Source: Streptomyces sp. CB00455 (GTDB lineage Bacteria > Actinomycetota > Actinomycetes > Streptomycetales > Streptomycetaceae). Taken from it: a DNA stretch of 64,000 nt. Numbering within the stretch: position 1 is the stretch's first letter; each line of letters begins with the position of its first letter. The notes below the pieces were generated by a model, which did no database searches, was not told the DNA's origin, and saw only the letters and a list, made by a program, of their open reading frames with translations. Location of the stretch: assembly GCF_001905445.1 (NCBI RefSeq), contig NZ_LIVQ01000005.1:62001-126000 (forward strand). Direction: 5' to 3'. Positions 32,551 through 40,196 of this stretch are shown piece after piece. The position numbers and the translations under genes are program-made.

Positions 32551-32880
32551 TCAGTGGCCGAGCGCGTTCTGGAGCTGCTGCTTGGTCATGGTCGAGCGGC
32601 CTTCCACGCCGCGCTTCTTCGCCTCCTGGTAGAGCTCGTCCTTGGTGCGCTCGGACGAGCCGCCGCCCGCGCCGGACTTCTGGCCCCCGCGCTGCGGGGC
32701 CGACGCGCCCTGAGTGGAACTGCGGCTGGCCGTCTTGCTCTCACCCGAACGGGCGCGCTCCTTGTTCACGGTGCGGGAGGCCATCTCCTTCGCGCGGCCC
32801 TCGGACATGCCGCGCTTCTCACCGGACTCCTTGACGTGCTCGTACTGGCGCTCGCGCTTGGGACTGGAACCTCGGGGCAT
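32551..32880 (-). CDS. Rho-N/SAP-like small basic protein (annotated elsewhere as plasmid stabilisation)
   Basis: 109 aa, very basic and hydrophilic. The N-terminal block PRGSSPKRERQYEHVKESGE and RGMSEGRAKEMASRTVNKER is the standard start of this Streptomyces family. The C-terminal TKDELYQEAKKRGVEGRSTM then TKQQLQNAL is a SAP/Rho-N-terminal helix-extended-helix, a likely DNA- or RNA-binding unit. A flexible Ser/Gly/Gln linker joins them. The plasmid-stabilisation name is historical and not supported by sequence. Confidence 0.85.
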   Translation of the reverse strand: MPRGSSPKRERQYEHVKESGEKRGMSEGRAKEMASRTVNKERARSGESKTASRSSTQGASAPQRGGQKSGAGGGSSERTKDELYQEAKKRGVEGRSTMTKQQLQNALGH

Positions 32881-33170
32881 GACAAACCCTTCGTCGACGG
32901 TGTACTGCCACGGTCATCGTGCGCGTACCCGAAGCGGCCCGCATCTCACCCGCGCCAGACGGGTACATGGCCGCGGCGTCGTCGGCACCGGCCCGCCCGG
33001 TGGCGCGTCACCCGTTCCGGCCATCGCGTCCCTCCCCGCCCGCGAAGAGCTCTCGGGTCTCTTCGGGCGTGCCGCCGGGGGTTGCGGGGGCTGCGGCGAC
33101 AGGATGAGGGACTGCCCGCCGTCGGCGCGGACGTAGCCGCAGCCGGTCGGCACGACACGGAAAGGAGCCC

Positions 33171-33608
33171 GTGTTGCCCTTCACGACACAGGTCCACTGC
33201 CACGAGAGCACGATCATGCTCAGCGCGATCGGACACCTGGACGCGTCCGCGGAAGCGGCGCTCCAGCACTGCCTGGACAGGATCCCGCTCCAGGCCACCG
33301 CCGTGATGGTCGACCTGCACCGGGTGCCCGAGATGGACACCCATGGTCTGCTGCTCCTGCTGCACCTGCACCGGCGCGCCGAGTGCCTGGGGTTGCGCGT
33401 CATGGTCGTGGGGTGGCAGGCCCAGCCCCAGCGGCTCATGGCGCAGGTGGCCCGCATTCCCGGACCGGGCTCGTCCATCGCCCAGCGCTACCAGGTACCG
33501 GGCTTCCGCCAGCTCCTCCAGCGGCGCGCCCAGGAAACGACCTGCTGGCCGCAACTGCCCGCCGCACGCCCCGAGCCCGACGCGGTCGGACAGCCCGCCG
33601 CGAACTGA
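33171..33608 (+). CDS. STAS-domain protein
   Basis: 145 aa. STAS fold: STIMLSAIGHLDASAEAALQ, then TAVMVDLHRVPEMDTHGLLL. The usual phospho-Ser is replaced: the loop reads DTHG where SpoIIAA-type proteins have DSxG, so Thr or no phosphorylation would apply. The rest (RAECLGLRVMVVGWQAQPQR) is standard. Probably an anti-sigma antagonist or a sensor partner. GTG start with AAAGGAG at 4 nt. Confidence 0.85.
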   Translation: MLPFTTQVHCHESTIMLSAIGHLDASAEAALQHCLDRIPLQATAVMVDLHRVPEMDTHGLLLLLHLHRRAECLGLRVMVVGWQAQPQRLMAQVARIPGPGSSIAQRYQVPGFRQLLQRRAQETTCWPQLPAARPEPDAVGQPAAN

Positions 33609-33691
33609 CGTCACGACAGCGGTGCCGCTTGACTGCCGGACGCACGGGCAAGCGCGTCAAGGAAGCAAGCCGAATCCGAGGTGAGGAGACG

Positions 33692-33856
33692 ATGATGCGA
33701 TCACAGGGCGGCACCCCCTCGAACAGCGACCGCCGGACGGCGAAGGGCCAGGTCCGGACCTGTCGGCCCGCGCGGGTCGGCAGGCAGGACCAGGCACGGA
33801 CGGGCGAGGCGGACGGCGCACGGGAGGAGTGCACCATAGTGCGGGGCGAGGACTGA
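33692..33856 (+). CDS. Possible small basic protein
   Basis: 54 aa, starting with two ATG codons right after GAGGAGACG, an excellent ribosome site. The product is hydrophilic and Arg-rich (SNSDRRTAKGQVRTCRPARV) with an acidic end; no family is recognised. The good ribosome site is the main support, since the frame itself could be chance at this GC content. Confidence 0.4.
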   Translation: MMRSQGGTPSNSDRRTAKGQVRTCRPARVGRQDQARTGEADGAREECTIVRGED

Positions 33857-34389
33857 CGGCCCCGTGATCCGAGGTCCCGATGCCCGATGCCCGACCGCCG
33901 TATGGCACGACGGACGTACGCCACGCGGGAGATGACGCTCGCTCAAGAAAATTGCGGCCGCGGCGTTTACGCGGCTGCGGCGGGGCACACGCGTGGTCAG
34001 CGGGACACGGCCGACGGCCGGAGAGGTCCCCGCTGCCGGCCCGAACCGCGTGCTGCCCGTCCCCCCGCACCGCGGCCACGGCCACCGGCACCACCGGACT
34101 GCCGTCCGGGCCCGCACGGTAACCGGGCACCCGCGTCGCCGGCCCTCCCCCGGCCGGCCTGCGGATCACCTCCCGGCCAACCCCCGGCGGCGACGCTCAG
34201 ACCGCCGCCCCCGGGCAGCGGGCCCGACGGCAGCCGCTTCCACGAAATCTGCCAAGTCTGCACCCCGATCCGTACCCGGCCATCCGTACCCGGCCGGGTG
34301 CTCCCCGCCCGTCGGAGCGCCACCGGCCCGGGAGCGAGCACGGCAGGGGTTCGTCCCGTGGCGTGTTGGTGAGGCACTCGCGCAGCACG
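33857..34389. other. Gene-free region
   Basis: About 530 bp without a supported gene. I see no terminator or repeat apart from the tRNA-like terminator at its right end. Confidence 0.5.
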
Positions 34390-34423
34390 AAGGCCCCGGT
34401 CTCCATAAGGAGGCCGGGGCCTT
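34390..34423 (-). terminator. Terminator of the tRNA-like gene
   Basis: Perfect 10-bp stem, AAGGCCCCGG / CCGGGGCCTT, extended inside by CTCC/GGAG, starting 7 nt after the 3' end of the tRNA-like gene. This strong form is typical of tRNA operon terminators in Streptomyces. Confidence 0.85.
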
Positions 34424-34429
34424 GACCGA

Positions 34430-34498
34430 GCGCTGGGCAGGCCTTGCACCTGCATCCCCCCACGGGAAGTGGGGTGTCTTTCCTTGGACCACCAACGC
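34430..34498 (-). tRNA. Divergent tRNA-like gene (putative anticodon UCC)
   Basis: Read on the minus strand, 69 nt fold into a full cloverleaf: acceptor GCGTTGG / CCAGCGC (7 bp, one G-T), D stem GTC / GAC with a loop holding GG, anticodon stem CCCCA / TGGGG, a 4-nt variable loop, and T stem GCAGG / CCTGC. The anticodon loop CTTCCCG would read UCC (Gly), with an unusual C at position 37. The T-loop is TGCAAGG, not the standard TTCRANY. No CCA is encoded. It is followed by a strong terminator. It may be a non-translating tRNA-like RNA; a plain tRNA-Gly is less likely given the odd loops. Confidence 0.6.
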
Positions 34499-34693
34499 GC
34501 GCCCCGCTTCCGGGAATCCCGGCGGCGAGTACGAGAGTGAGTCTACCCGGAAGATCCGGCATCCCGGAACACGACACTCCGCCGCCGGCCCGGGCCCGCC
34601 CGTATCCGTACTCCGCTCGTGACGGTCACGAAGCGGAGACGACGGGTGCCGGGCAGCGCGGGCCTGGCAGCTGCGACGCGAGCGGCTCGCGGC

Positions 34694-35398
34694 TCAGGCG
34701 ATCCCGACGGTGTACACGGCGCGGTAGCCCGCGCCGTGGGGTGTGGGGGCCAGGGTCAGCGCGCCGCCCGATTCCCGGTAGCGGCGGTCCCGGCTGTTGG
34801 GGTGCTCCGGCCCGGGGCGCCGGGCGTAGGGCTGCCGGGCGTACACGTCACGCAGGAGGTCCTCGGGGAAGAAGAGTTGTGAGGACGTCTCGCTCCGGGC
34901 ATCGGGGCGGACCTTGAAGTGGATGTGCGGGGCCAGTCCGGCGTACCAGCCGGGAAGGACCGTGCGGAACACGCACCGTCCGGTGCTGTCGGTGGTCTGC
35001 GTGCCCCGCAGAAAGGTCTCTTTGCCCGTGGAATAGGCGCCCTGGGCGTCGGCCTGCCACACGTCGACGGTGGCGCCCGCGAGGGGGCGGCAGCCGGCCG
35101 ACACCCGTACCAGCGTGAGGTCGAGGCGCAGCGGTACGCCCTCGCGCCCCTCCGTGATGTCCGAGCGGAGGCGGCCGAGGTCCAGGTAGTACGGCCCGCT
35201 GCCCCATTCCGTGGTCAGGACGCAGTGGGGGGTGGCCGCGACGGGCGGGGGCCGTACGGGGCCGGGTGTCCGCCGGACCGGCTCGCGGCCGTTGTCCGGC
35301 CGGGCGGCGCAGCCGGCGGTCAGCGCGGTGAGCCCGCCGCACCACGCGGTCAGCAGCACCGTGCGCCGGCCGGTCCGGGAGGTGTGCTCTTCCGCCAT
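34694..35398 (-). CDS. Intradiol ring-cleavage dioxygenase-like lipoprotein
   Basis: 234 aa. Residues 10-30 form a twin-Arg/lipoprotein signal (RRTVLLTAWCGGLTALTAGC, Cys30). The catalytic fold follows with the non-heme Fe(III) ligands of the family: Tyr in GPYYLDL (70/71), Tyr152 in LPGWYAGL, and His158/His160 in PHIHFKV; VDVWQADAQGAYS is the usual core block. Exported intradiol-type proteins in Streptomyces are thought to open catechol-like rings outside the cell. Substrate not known. The ATG follows GAGGGG. Confidence 0.9.
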   Translation of the reverse strand: MAEEHTSRTGRRTVLLTAWCGGLTALTAGCAARPDNGREPVRRTPGPVRPPPVAATPHCVLTTEWGSGPYYLDLGRLRSDITEGREGVPLRLDLTLVRVSAGCRPLAGATVDVWQADAQGAYSTGKETFLRGTQTTDSTGRCVFRTVLPGWYAGLAPHIHFKVRPDARSETSSQLFFPEDLLRDVYARQPYARRPGPEHPNSRDRRYRESGGALTLAPTPHGAGYRAVYTVGIA

Positions 35399-35624
35399 GC
35401 GCAGCCCCTCACGCGTCCGTGGGGCCGCCGCGCACGGACGGCGACGACCGCGACCACCGTCGCGGAAGCCGGGCGGGGCGGGCACGACCGACACGCCGAC
35501 GCCGCCGGCCGCGGGCCGCGTCACCCGTTCGCCCGCCCGGCCACGAAGCGGTCCACCCCGGCGTGCGCAGGGGGTGGCGGTGAGCGGAGCCGGCCCGACG
35601 GACGGCACGGGGAGCCTCTCGGGC

Positions 35625-35770
35625 CTCCGGTCGCACGGAGCCGCGGACCCGCGGGGCGGCGACCGCACGGAACCGCGGACGCGCCAGGCGCCGGTCGGGC
35701 AGGCGCCGGGGTCAGGCAGGGCGCCGACCGCAGGGTGCCGCGGACGCGCCGGACGCCGGTCAGGCAGGCG
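35625..35770. repeat. Degenerate repeats in the gap before the dioxygenase gene
   Basis: Two copies of about 33 bp (35673-35705 and 35738-35770) containing CCGCGGACGCGCC and GCCGGTC, plus related shorter pieces. The second copy covers the stop codon of the VOC gene. The rest of the 360-bp gap (35399-35759) holds nothing else I can name. Confidence 0.6.
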
Positions 35771-36563
35771 GATTGCGGGGCGCGACCACGGTGAAGAGCG
35801 CGCCCTCGGGATCGGCGAGGGTGACCCAGCGGCTGGCGCTGGACGTCTGCACCGGCGAGACGCTCCTGCCGCCCGCACCGGTGGCGGCTTCGACCGCAGC
35901 CTCCAGATCGGGCACGCGGAAGTGGACGTGCCAGCGCGGCTGCACCAGGGGGTCGGGGTCCTCTTCGAGGGCGCCGCCGCTGATGCGGGCGACGGTGTTG
36001 TTGCCGTGCCGGAGGACGACATGGTCGTGCTCGTAGGACACGGTGCAACAGCCCTGCCGGCCGCCGGCCCAGTCAAGAACCTCTCCGTAGAAGATGGCGG
36101 AGGCGAAGGCGTCGCGCGTACGCAGTTCCAGCCAGGCGGGTGCGGTGCCGCGCCCCACCGTCCAGTCCGGGATGATCTCCCCCTGCCAGAAGCCGAAGAC
36201 GGCGCCCGCGGGGTCCGCCGCCAGGGCCGCCCGGCCGGTGCCGAAGGCGAGGGGGCCCACGGCCATCGTGGCGCCGCGCTCACGGATGCGGGAGGCGGCC
36301 ACATCGGCGTCGTCCACGGCGAAGTAGGGCGTCCAGGCCGCCGGAAGGCTCAGACTGCGGGCCAGCGCACCGATTCCGGCGACGGGAGCCCCGTCCTGGA
36401 GTGCGACGGTGAAACCCGCGCCGAGCCGGGTGGACCGGAACTCCCAGCCCAGCACCGCGCGGTAGAACCGTTTCGCGGAGTCGAGTTCCCGGGTCATCAA
36501 GCTGACCCAGCACGGGGCACCGAAGACCTCATGACTCGACGTCGACACAGTCGCCAGCCTCAT
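35760..36563 (-). CDS. Two-domain VOC (glyoxalase-like) protein
   Basis: 267 aa, two vicinal-oxygen-chelate modules in tandem. The first: PCWVSLMTRELDSAKRFYRA, VLGWEFRS, and AAWTPYFAVDDADVAASRIR. The second: AWLELRTRDAFASAIFYGEV, then PRWHVHFRVPDLEAAVEAAT and VTLADPEGALFTVVAP. Such tandem VOC proteins include hydroxylases, resistance proteins and small-molecule binders. No metal-binding set can be fixed by eye. Function unknown. Confidence 0.88.
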   Translation of the reverse strand: MRLATVSTSSHEVFGAPCWVSLMTRELDSAKRFYRAVLGWEFRSTRLGAGFTVALQDGAPVAGIGALARSLSLPAAWTPYFAVDDADVAASRIRERGATMAVGPLAFGTGRAALAADPAGAVFGFWQGEIIPDWTVGRGTAPAWLELRTRDAFASAIFYGEVLDWAGGRQGCCTVSYEHDHVVLRHGNNTVARISGGALEEDPDPLVQPRWHVHFRVPDLEAAVEAATGAGGRSVSPVQTSSASRWVTLADPEGALFTVVAPRNPPA

Positions 36564-36703
36564 CTGCCGCTCACGGGGGAACCCAACCCGTCCACCCTAG
36601 CGCCGGCGGGGGCGCGGGACCGGAAGGCGCGGCTGCCGGGCGCGCTGCATCCGCCTCGACGGCGAGCGTGCCACCGGCGCGGTCCCGCGACGCGTGTGCG
36701 GTG

Positions 36704-37873
36704 TCAGGGCGGTCCGCCGGCCGCCCGCGGGGCTCCGGACACCGCCGCGCTGCCTCCGTCATCCGGCAGGGCCCACCCCGCCGGGCCGTCCGGGGCGAAG
36801 CGCAGGCCGCAGAACTGCTCCTGCGGCCGTCCCGGCAGCAGGGCGGGAACCAGGGCGGGAACCAGGGTGGTGGCCCCTGCCGGAGCCGGGGCTGTTCCCG
36901 CAGCCGCGGACGCGGCCTGCAGCCGGGTCACCGACTCCCCCACCGTCGACCTGACGAAGGCGTGGACCTGCGCCGGATCGGCCGCCCGGAACACCTGCGG
37001 TGCGTAGTGCTCGATCGAACCGGCGATCACCGCGCCCGCGTTGACCAGCGGCGTGGGCAGGTAGACGATCCCGCGCTCCGCCAGTATCCGCAGCGTGGCC
37101 GCCTCGTCGGCGAGCACCGCGCTCGCGGAACCGATCACGGCCGCGCAGCGCAGCCGCCGCGCCAGCGCGGGGTCGATGAGGTCGTTGACCGAGCAGGGCA
37201 GGAAGACGTCCAAGTCGGCGGCCGTCCAGTCCCGTACGGTCCGGCAGCCTGCGATCCGCGCCCTGTGCGGCACGCTGTCGTGGACCAGCACGGTGGCGCC
37301 CGCCGCCGCCAGCTCGGCCGCCAGTACCGCGCCGACCTTGCCGGCTCCGTGGACCAGCGCCCGCAGCCCGGCGACCGGGCCGCGCGCCCACGCCTCCACC
37401 GCTCCCAGCACCCCGAAGGCGGTGGAGGTCCCGGGGTCGGTACGGCTGCCCACGGCGTTGAGGACGTAAGGCGTCATGTCCGCCAGCCGCTCCATGTCCC
37501 GGACCGTCACCCCCATGTCGGCGCCGGTGTACACCGTGCCGGCGTACTCGTCGAGGACGGCGGCGATCCACGCGAGGAGCCCGTCGTCGAGTGCTTGCGC
37601 GCCGGTCAGCACCATCTCGGCGCCAGAGAAACCCGTGTGGTGGAGCTGGTGTGTGAGCAGCATCTCCGCGGCGAGCCGTCGGGTGAGGCTGCGCGCGCCG
37701 CCCTGGCACGGCTGGTGGCGTGGTACGACGCGCAGGCCCCCGTTGGCGGGAAGCGGCAGGCCGCGCCCGTCGGGGGCGAGGGCGACGTGCAGGGTGCATC
37801 CCGCGGGGCCGCGGAACTGTCGTACGAGCACGGCGGCCGGGACCGCTCCGGCGGCTTCGGGTGCGGCGCTCAC
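36704..37873 (-). CDS. Leucine/glutamate-dehydrogenase-like protein lacking both key lysines
   Basis: 389 aa. The C-terminal Rossmann half is well kept: GLRALVHGAGKVGAVLAAEL, VFLPCSVNDLIDP, AAVIGSASAVLADEA, GIVYLPTPLVNAGAVI, matching leucine dehydrogenase. In the catalytic half, TGADMGVTVRDMERLA keeps the Asp, but the two lysines of the family (in MTYKNA and GGGK of LeuDH) align with LLTHQL and FSGAEM, so both appear replaced (His and Glu). It may not deaminate amino acids and could do a related condensation or be inactive. Starts by GTGA overlap with the downstream end of the oxidase-like gene. Confidence 0.82.
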   Translation of the reverse strand: MSAAPEAAGAVPAAVLVRQFRGPAGCTLHVALAPDGRGLPLPANGGLRVVPRHQPCQGGARSLTRRLAAEMLLTHQLHHTGFSGAEMVLTGAQALDDGLLAWIAAVLDEYAGTVYTGADMGVTVRDMERLADMTPYVLNAVGSRTDPGTSTAFGVLGAVEAWARGPVAGLRALVHGAGKVGAVLAAELAAAGATVLVHDSVPHRARIAGCRTVRDWTAADLDVFLPCSVNDLIDPALARRLRCAAVIGSASAVLADEAATLRILAERGIVYLPTPLVNAGAVIAGSIEHYAPQVFRAADPAQVHAFVRSTVGESVTRLQAASAAAGTAPAPAGATTLVPALVPALLPGRPQEQFCGLRFAPDGPAGWALPDDGGSAAVSGAPRAAGGPP

Positions 37874-38565
37874 CGCAGCTCCACCGGGTCGTCGTGGCCG
37901 ACGGTGTGCCCGCCGAGGGCCAGGTCCGAACAGATCCGGCCGAAGGCGGGCACGAAGGTGAACGCCCGTCCGCCCGCCCGCACCACCACCCGTTCGCCGT
38001 CGGGTATGCGCCCCGAGAGGGTTCCGAGCGGGCAGCCGAGCCGTTCCAGCCGGTCACCGCTGTAGGCACCGGCGTTGACGATGTCGCTCTCCGCCCGGTG
38101 GAGGCCGCGGTCCTCCACCCGGTGGAGGCCGCGGTCGGTGCGGACGCCCGCTCCCGTACCGTCGGGGTCGAGGGCGTGTACGCGGGCGCGGAGCCAGGCG
38201 TGGCGGACCCCCCGCCGGCCCATCGCGGAGGCCGCGGCGCGCAGTTTCCCTTCGCCGGCGGCGACGCCGGTGCGGCCGGACCAGGGACTTCCGGTCAGGC
38301 GGACCAGGCGCCGGCGCCGGCCTGCGGGCGACCCCGAGCGGCACCACAGGGGCAACGTGTCGAGCGCGCGCCGCGACCAGCGCTCCTCGCTGTGCTGGAC
38401 GCGCCACCGGCGTCCGAGACCGGCCGGGCCGTCCCGGTGGTCACCGACAGAGAATCGTTCCCGCACGAGTACCGAGCGGCCGCGCCGCGCCGCTCCGCAG
38501 TCCGGGGCGAGACCCACCGCTCCCCCGCCGACCGTGATGACCGCGGCCTTCCATGACGTCCGCAC
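37870..38565 (-). CDS. Shortened FAD-dependent amino-acid oxidase-like protein (possibly decaying)
   Basis: 231 aa against about 380 for monomeric sarcosine/N-methyl amino-acid oxidases. The FAD motif AVITVGGGAVGLAPD and RRWRVQHSEERWSRRALDTL are recognisable family blocks, and the end RAFTFVPAFGRICSDLALGG matches the normal C-terminus. Between them two blocks seem missing: one after WLRARV, one after RLGCPLG, including the region that holds the substrate loop. The frame stays open, so this is an internally deleted gene, not a frameshifted one. It overlaps the dehydrogenase-like gene (GTGA), which argues for joint translation. GTG start chosen in front of the FAD motif. Confidence 0.6.
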   Translation of the reverse strand: MRTSWKAAVITVGGGAVGLAPDCGAARRGRSVLVRERFSVGDHRDGPAGLGRRWRVQHSEERWSRRALDTLPLWCRSGSPAGRRRRLVRLTGSPWSGRTGVAAGEGKLRAAASAMGRRGVRHAWLRARVHALDPDGTGAGVRTDRGLHRVEDRGLHRAESDIVNAGAYSGDRLERLGCPLGTLSGRIPDGERVVVRAGGRAFTFVPAFGRICSDLALGGHTVGHDDPVELR

Positions 38566-38908
38566 CCCGACCCCCCACACCCGTCGCAGGCCGCGCCTGC
38601 CGAACTTCCGGACGGATTCATACCTCCCCGGGCCGAGGCCCGGGGAACGCGCCGGGCGGGGGCGTACGGGGGCACGCGCGCGCTGCCACCGCACCCCTGG
38701 CTCCCCTGGTGGCCGCCGCCGCGTGCCCGCGCGTGCCGATCCGGAGGAGATGCCCGGCGGGGCTTCTCACGCCTGACGGGGTGGGGCCGTGATCCGGCTT
38801 TGCCGGAACGGCAAGAACAGTGGCGGGTGAGCGGCCGCCCTCCACATGATGGTTCCGCATGACGGTTCCGATCATGACGGAGAACGGACCGGGAGCCCTG
38901 GAGGACTC
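38566..38908. other. Divergent promoter region
   Basis: About 340 bp. A short hairpin TTGCCG-GAA-CGGCAA lies at 38800-38814. Direct repeats ATGATGGTTCCG (38846-38857) and ATGACGGTTCCG (38859-38870) lie just upstream of the epoxide hydrolase gene and may be a regulator site. Confidence 0.45.
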
Positions 38909-39889
38909 ATGACGCAGCGGACCGCAGACCCCGTTCACCGGCTGGTCGCCTCGCCCGCGGGCCGGATCCACCTGGTGGAGCAGGGTGCCGGGCCGCTGGT
39001 GCTGCTCGTGCACGGCTTCCCCGAGTCCTGGTACTCCTGGCGCCGGCAACTGCCGGCGCTGGCAGCGGCCGGGTACCGGGCAGTGGCCATCGACGTCCGA
39101 GGCTACGGCCGTTCCAGCAGGCCCGCCGACGTGACCGCCTACCGCATGCACGGCCTGGTCGAGGACAGCGTCGCGGTGGTGCGGGCCCTGGGCGAGGACT
39201 CCGCGGTCGTCGTGGGCCATGACTGGGGTTCGGCCATCGCCGCCCACTGCGCCCTGCTGCGACCGGACGTCTTCCGCGCGGTGGGCCTGCTGAGCGTGCC
39301 CTACGCCCCGCGCGGCGGGCCGCGGCCCAGCGAGGTCTTCGCCCGCCTGGGAGGGGACGAGGAGTTCTACGTCTCCTACTTCCAGAAGCCAGGCCGCGCC
39401 GAGGCAGAGATCGAGCCCGACGTGCGGGGCTGGCTCGGGGGCATCTACGCCGCCCTGTCCGCCGGCACCATGCCCCCGCCCGGCGCGCCCGATCCGCACT
39501 TCGTCAGCCGGGGCGGGACCCTGCGCGACAGGTTCCCCGCGGGCCCGCCGCCGGCCTGGCTCGGCGAGGACGACCTCGACGTATTCGCGGCGGAGTTCGA
39601 GCGGACCGGTATGAGCGGCGCACTGAACCGGTACCGCAACATGGACCGGGACTGGGAGGACCTCGCCGGCTTCGACGGCGCCCCCGTCACCCAGCCGTCC
39701 CTGTTCGCCGGCGGAAGCCTCGACGCCTCCACCACCTGGATGGCCGACGCGATCGAGGCGTTCCCCACCACCCTGCCCGGCCTGGTCTCCTCGCACGTCC
39801 TCGAAGACTGCGGCCACTGGATCCAGCAGGAACGCCCCGACGAGGTCAACCGGATCCTGACCGACTGGCTGACCGGCCTGCCCGCCTGA
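38909..39889 (+). CDS. Epoxide hydrolase (alpha/beta hydrolase)
   Basis: 326 aa. Hallmarks of the epoxide hydrolase group: HGFPESWYSWRRQL (oxyanion loop), IDVRGYGRSSRP, the nucleophile motif GHDWGS with Asp105 in place of Ser, and the catalytic His303 in EDCGHWIQQERP. The cap domain lies about residues 135-250. It would open an epoxide by water through an ester intermediate. The ATG follows GGAGG at 4 nt; the upstream in-frame ATG is not used. A relic of another gene follows its stop. Confidence 0.93.
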   Translation: MTQRTADPVHRLVASPAGRIHLVEQGAGPLVLLVHGFPESWYSWRRQLPALAAAGYRAVAIDVRGYGRSSRPADVTAYRMHGLVEDSVAVVRALGEDSAVVVGHDWGSAIAAHCALLRPDVFRAVGLLSVPYAPRGGPRPSEVFARLGGDEEFYVSYFQKPGRAEAEIEPDVRGWLGGIYAALSAGTMPPPGAPDPHFVSRGGTLRDRFPAGPPPAWLGEDDLDVFAAEFERTGMSGALNRYRNMDRDWEDLAGFDGAPVTQPSLFAGGSLDASTTWMADAIEAFPTTLPGLVSSHVLEDCGHWIQQERPDEVNRILTDWLTGLPA

Positions 39890-40030
39890 GCGCCGGTCCG
39901 CGCGAACGGCTCCCCCCTGCAGGGCAACAACGTCTGGTACCGGCTACACGGCCGGCCCGGCTGGGTGCCGGCCCGGTACGTGCACAACTACGCCAACGTG
40001 CGCTGGTACGCGTGGACGGCGGCCGCGGGG
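39890..40030 (+). pseudogene. Relic of an SH3-like domain gene
   Basis: In frame with, and directly after, the epoxide hydrolase stop, the DNA encodes LQGNNVWYRLHGRPGWVPAR then YVHNYANVRWYAW, which is the conserved end of Streptomyces secreted SH3-like wall-binding domains (GNN-WY-L---GWV-ARYV). There is no start, no signal peptide and no upstream half, so this is the 3' end of a gene that has been lost. Confidence 0.6.
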
Positions 40031-40196
40031 ACCGAGACGGGTGGCGGCGGGGCGGCGGGGACCGGGACGCGTGGCCGGCCCGGCTCCGCCGGCCGACTCC
40101 GTCCAGCCCGCCCGGCCCGGCGCTGAGGCCCGGCGCTGAGGCCCGGCGCGTCCCCCGCCGGGTGCCGGGCGGGCCCCACAGGGTGATGCTGGTGGC

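Noticed and set aside
34390..34423. Hairpin considered as a terminator of a plus-strand gene
   Set aside because: No plus-strand gene ends nearby; it fits the 3' side of the minus-strand tRNA-like gene.
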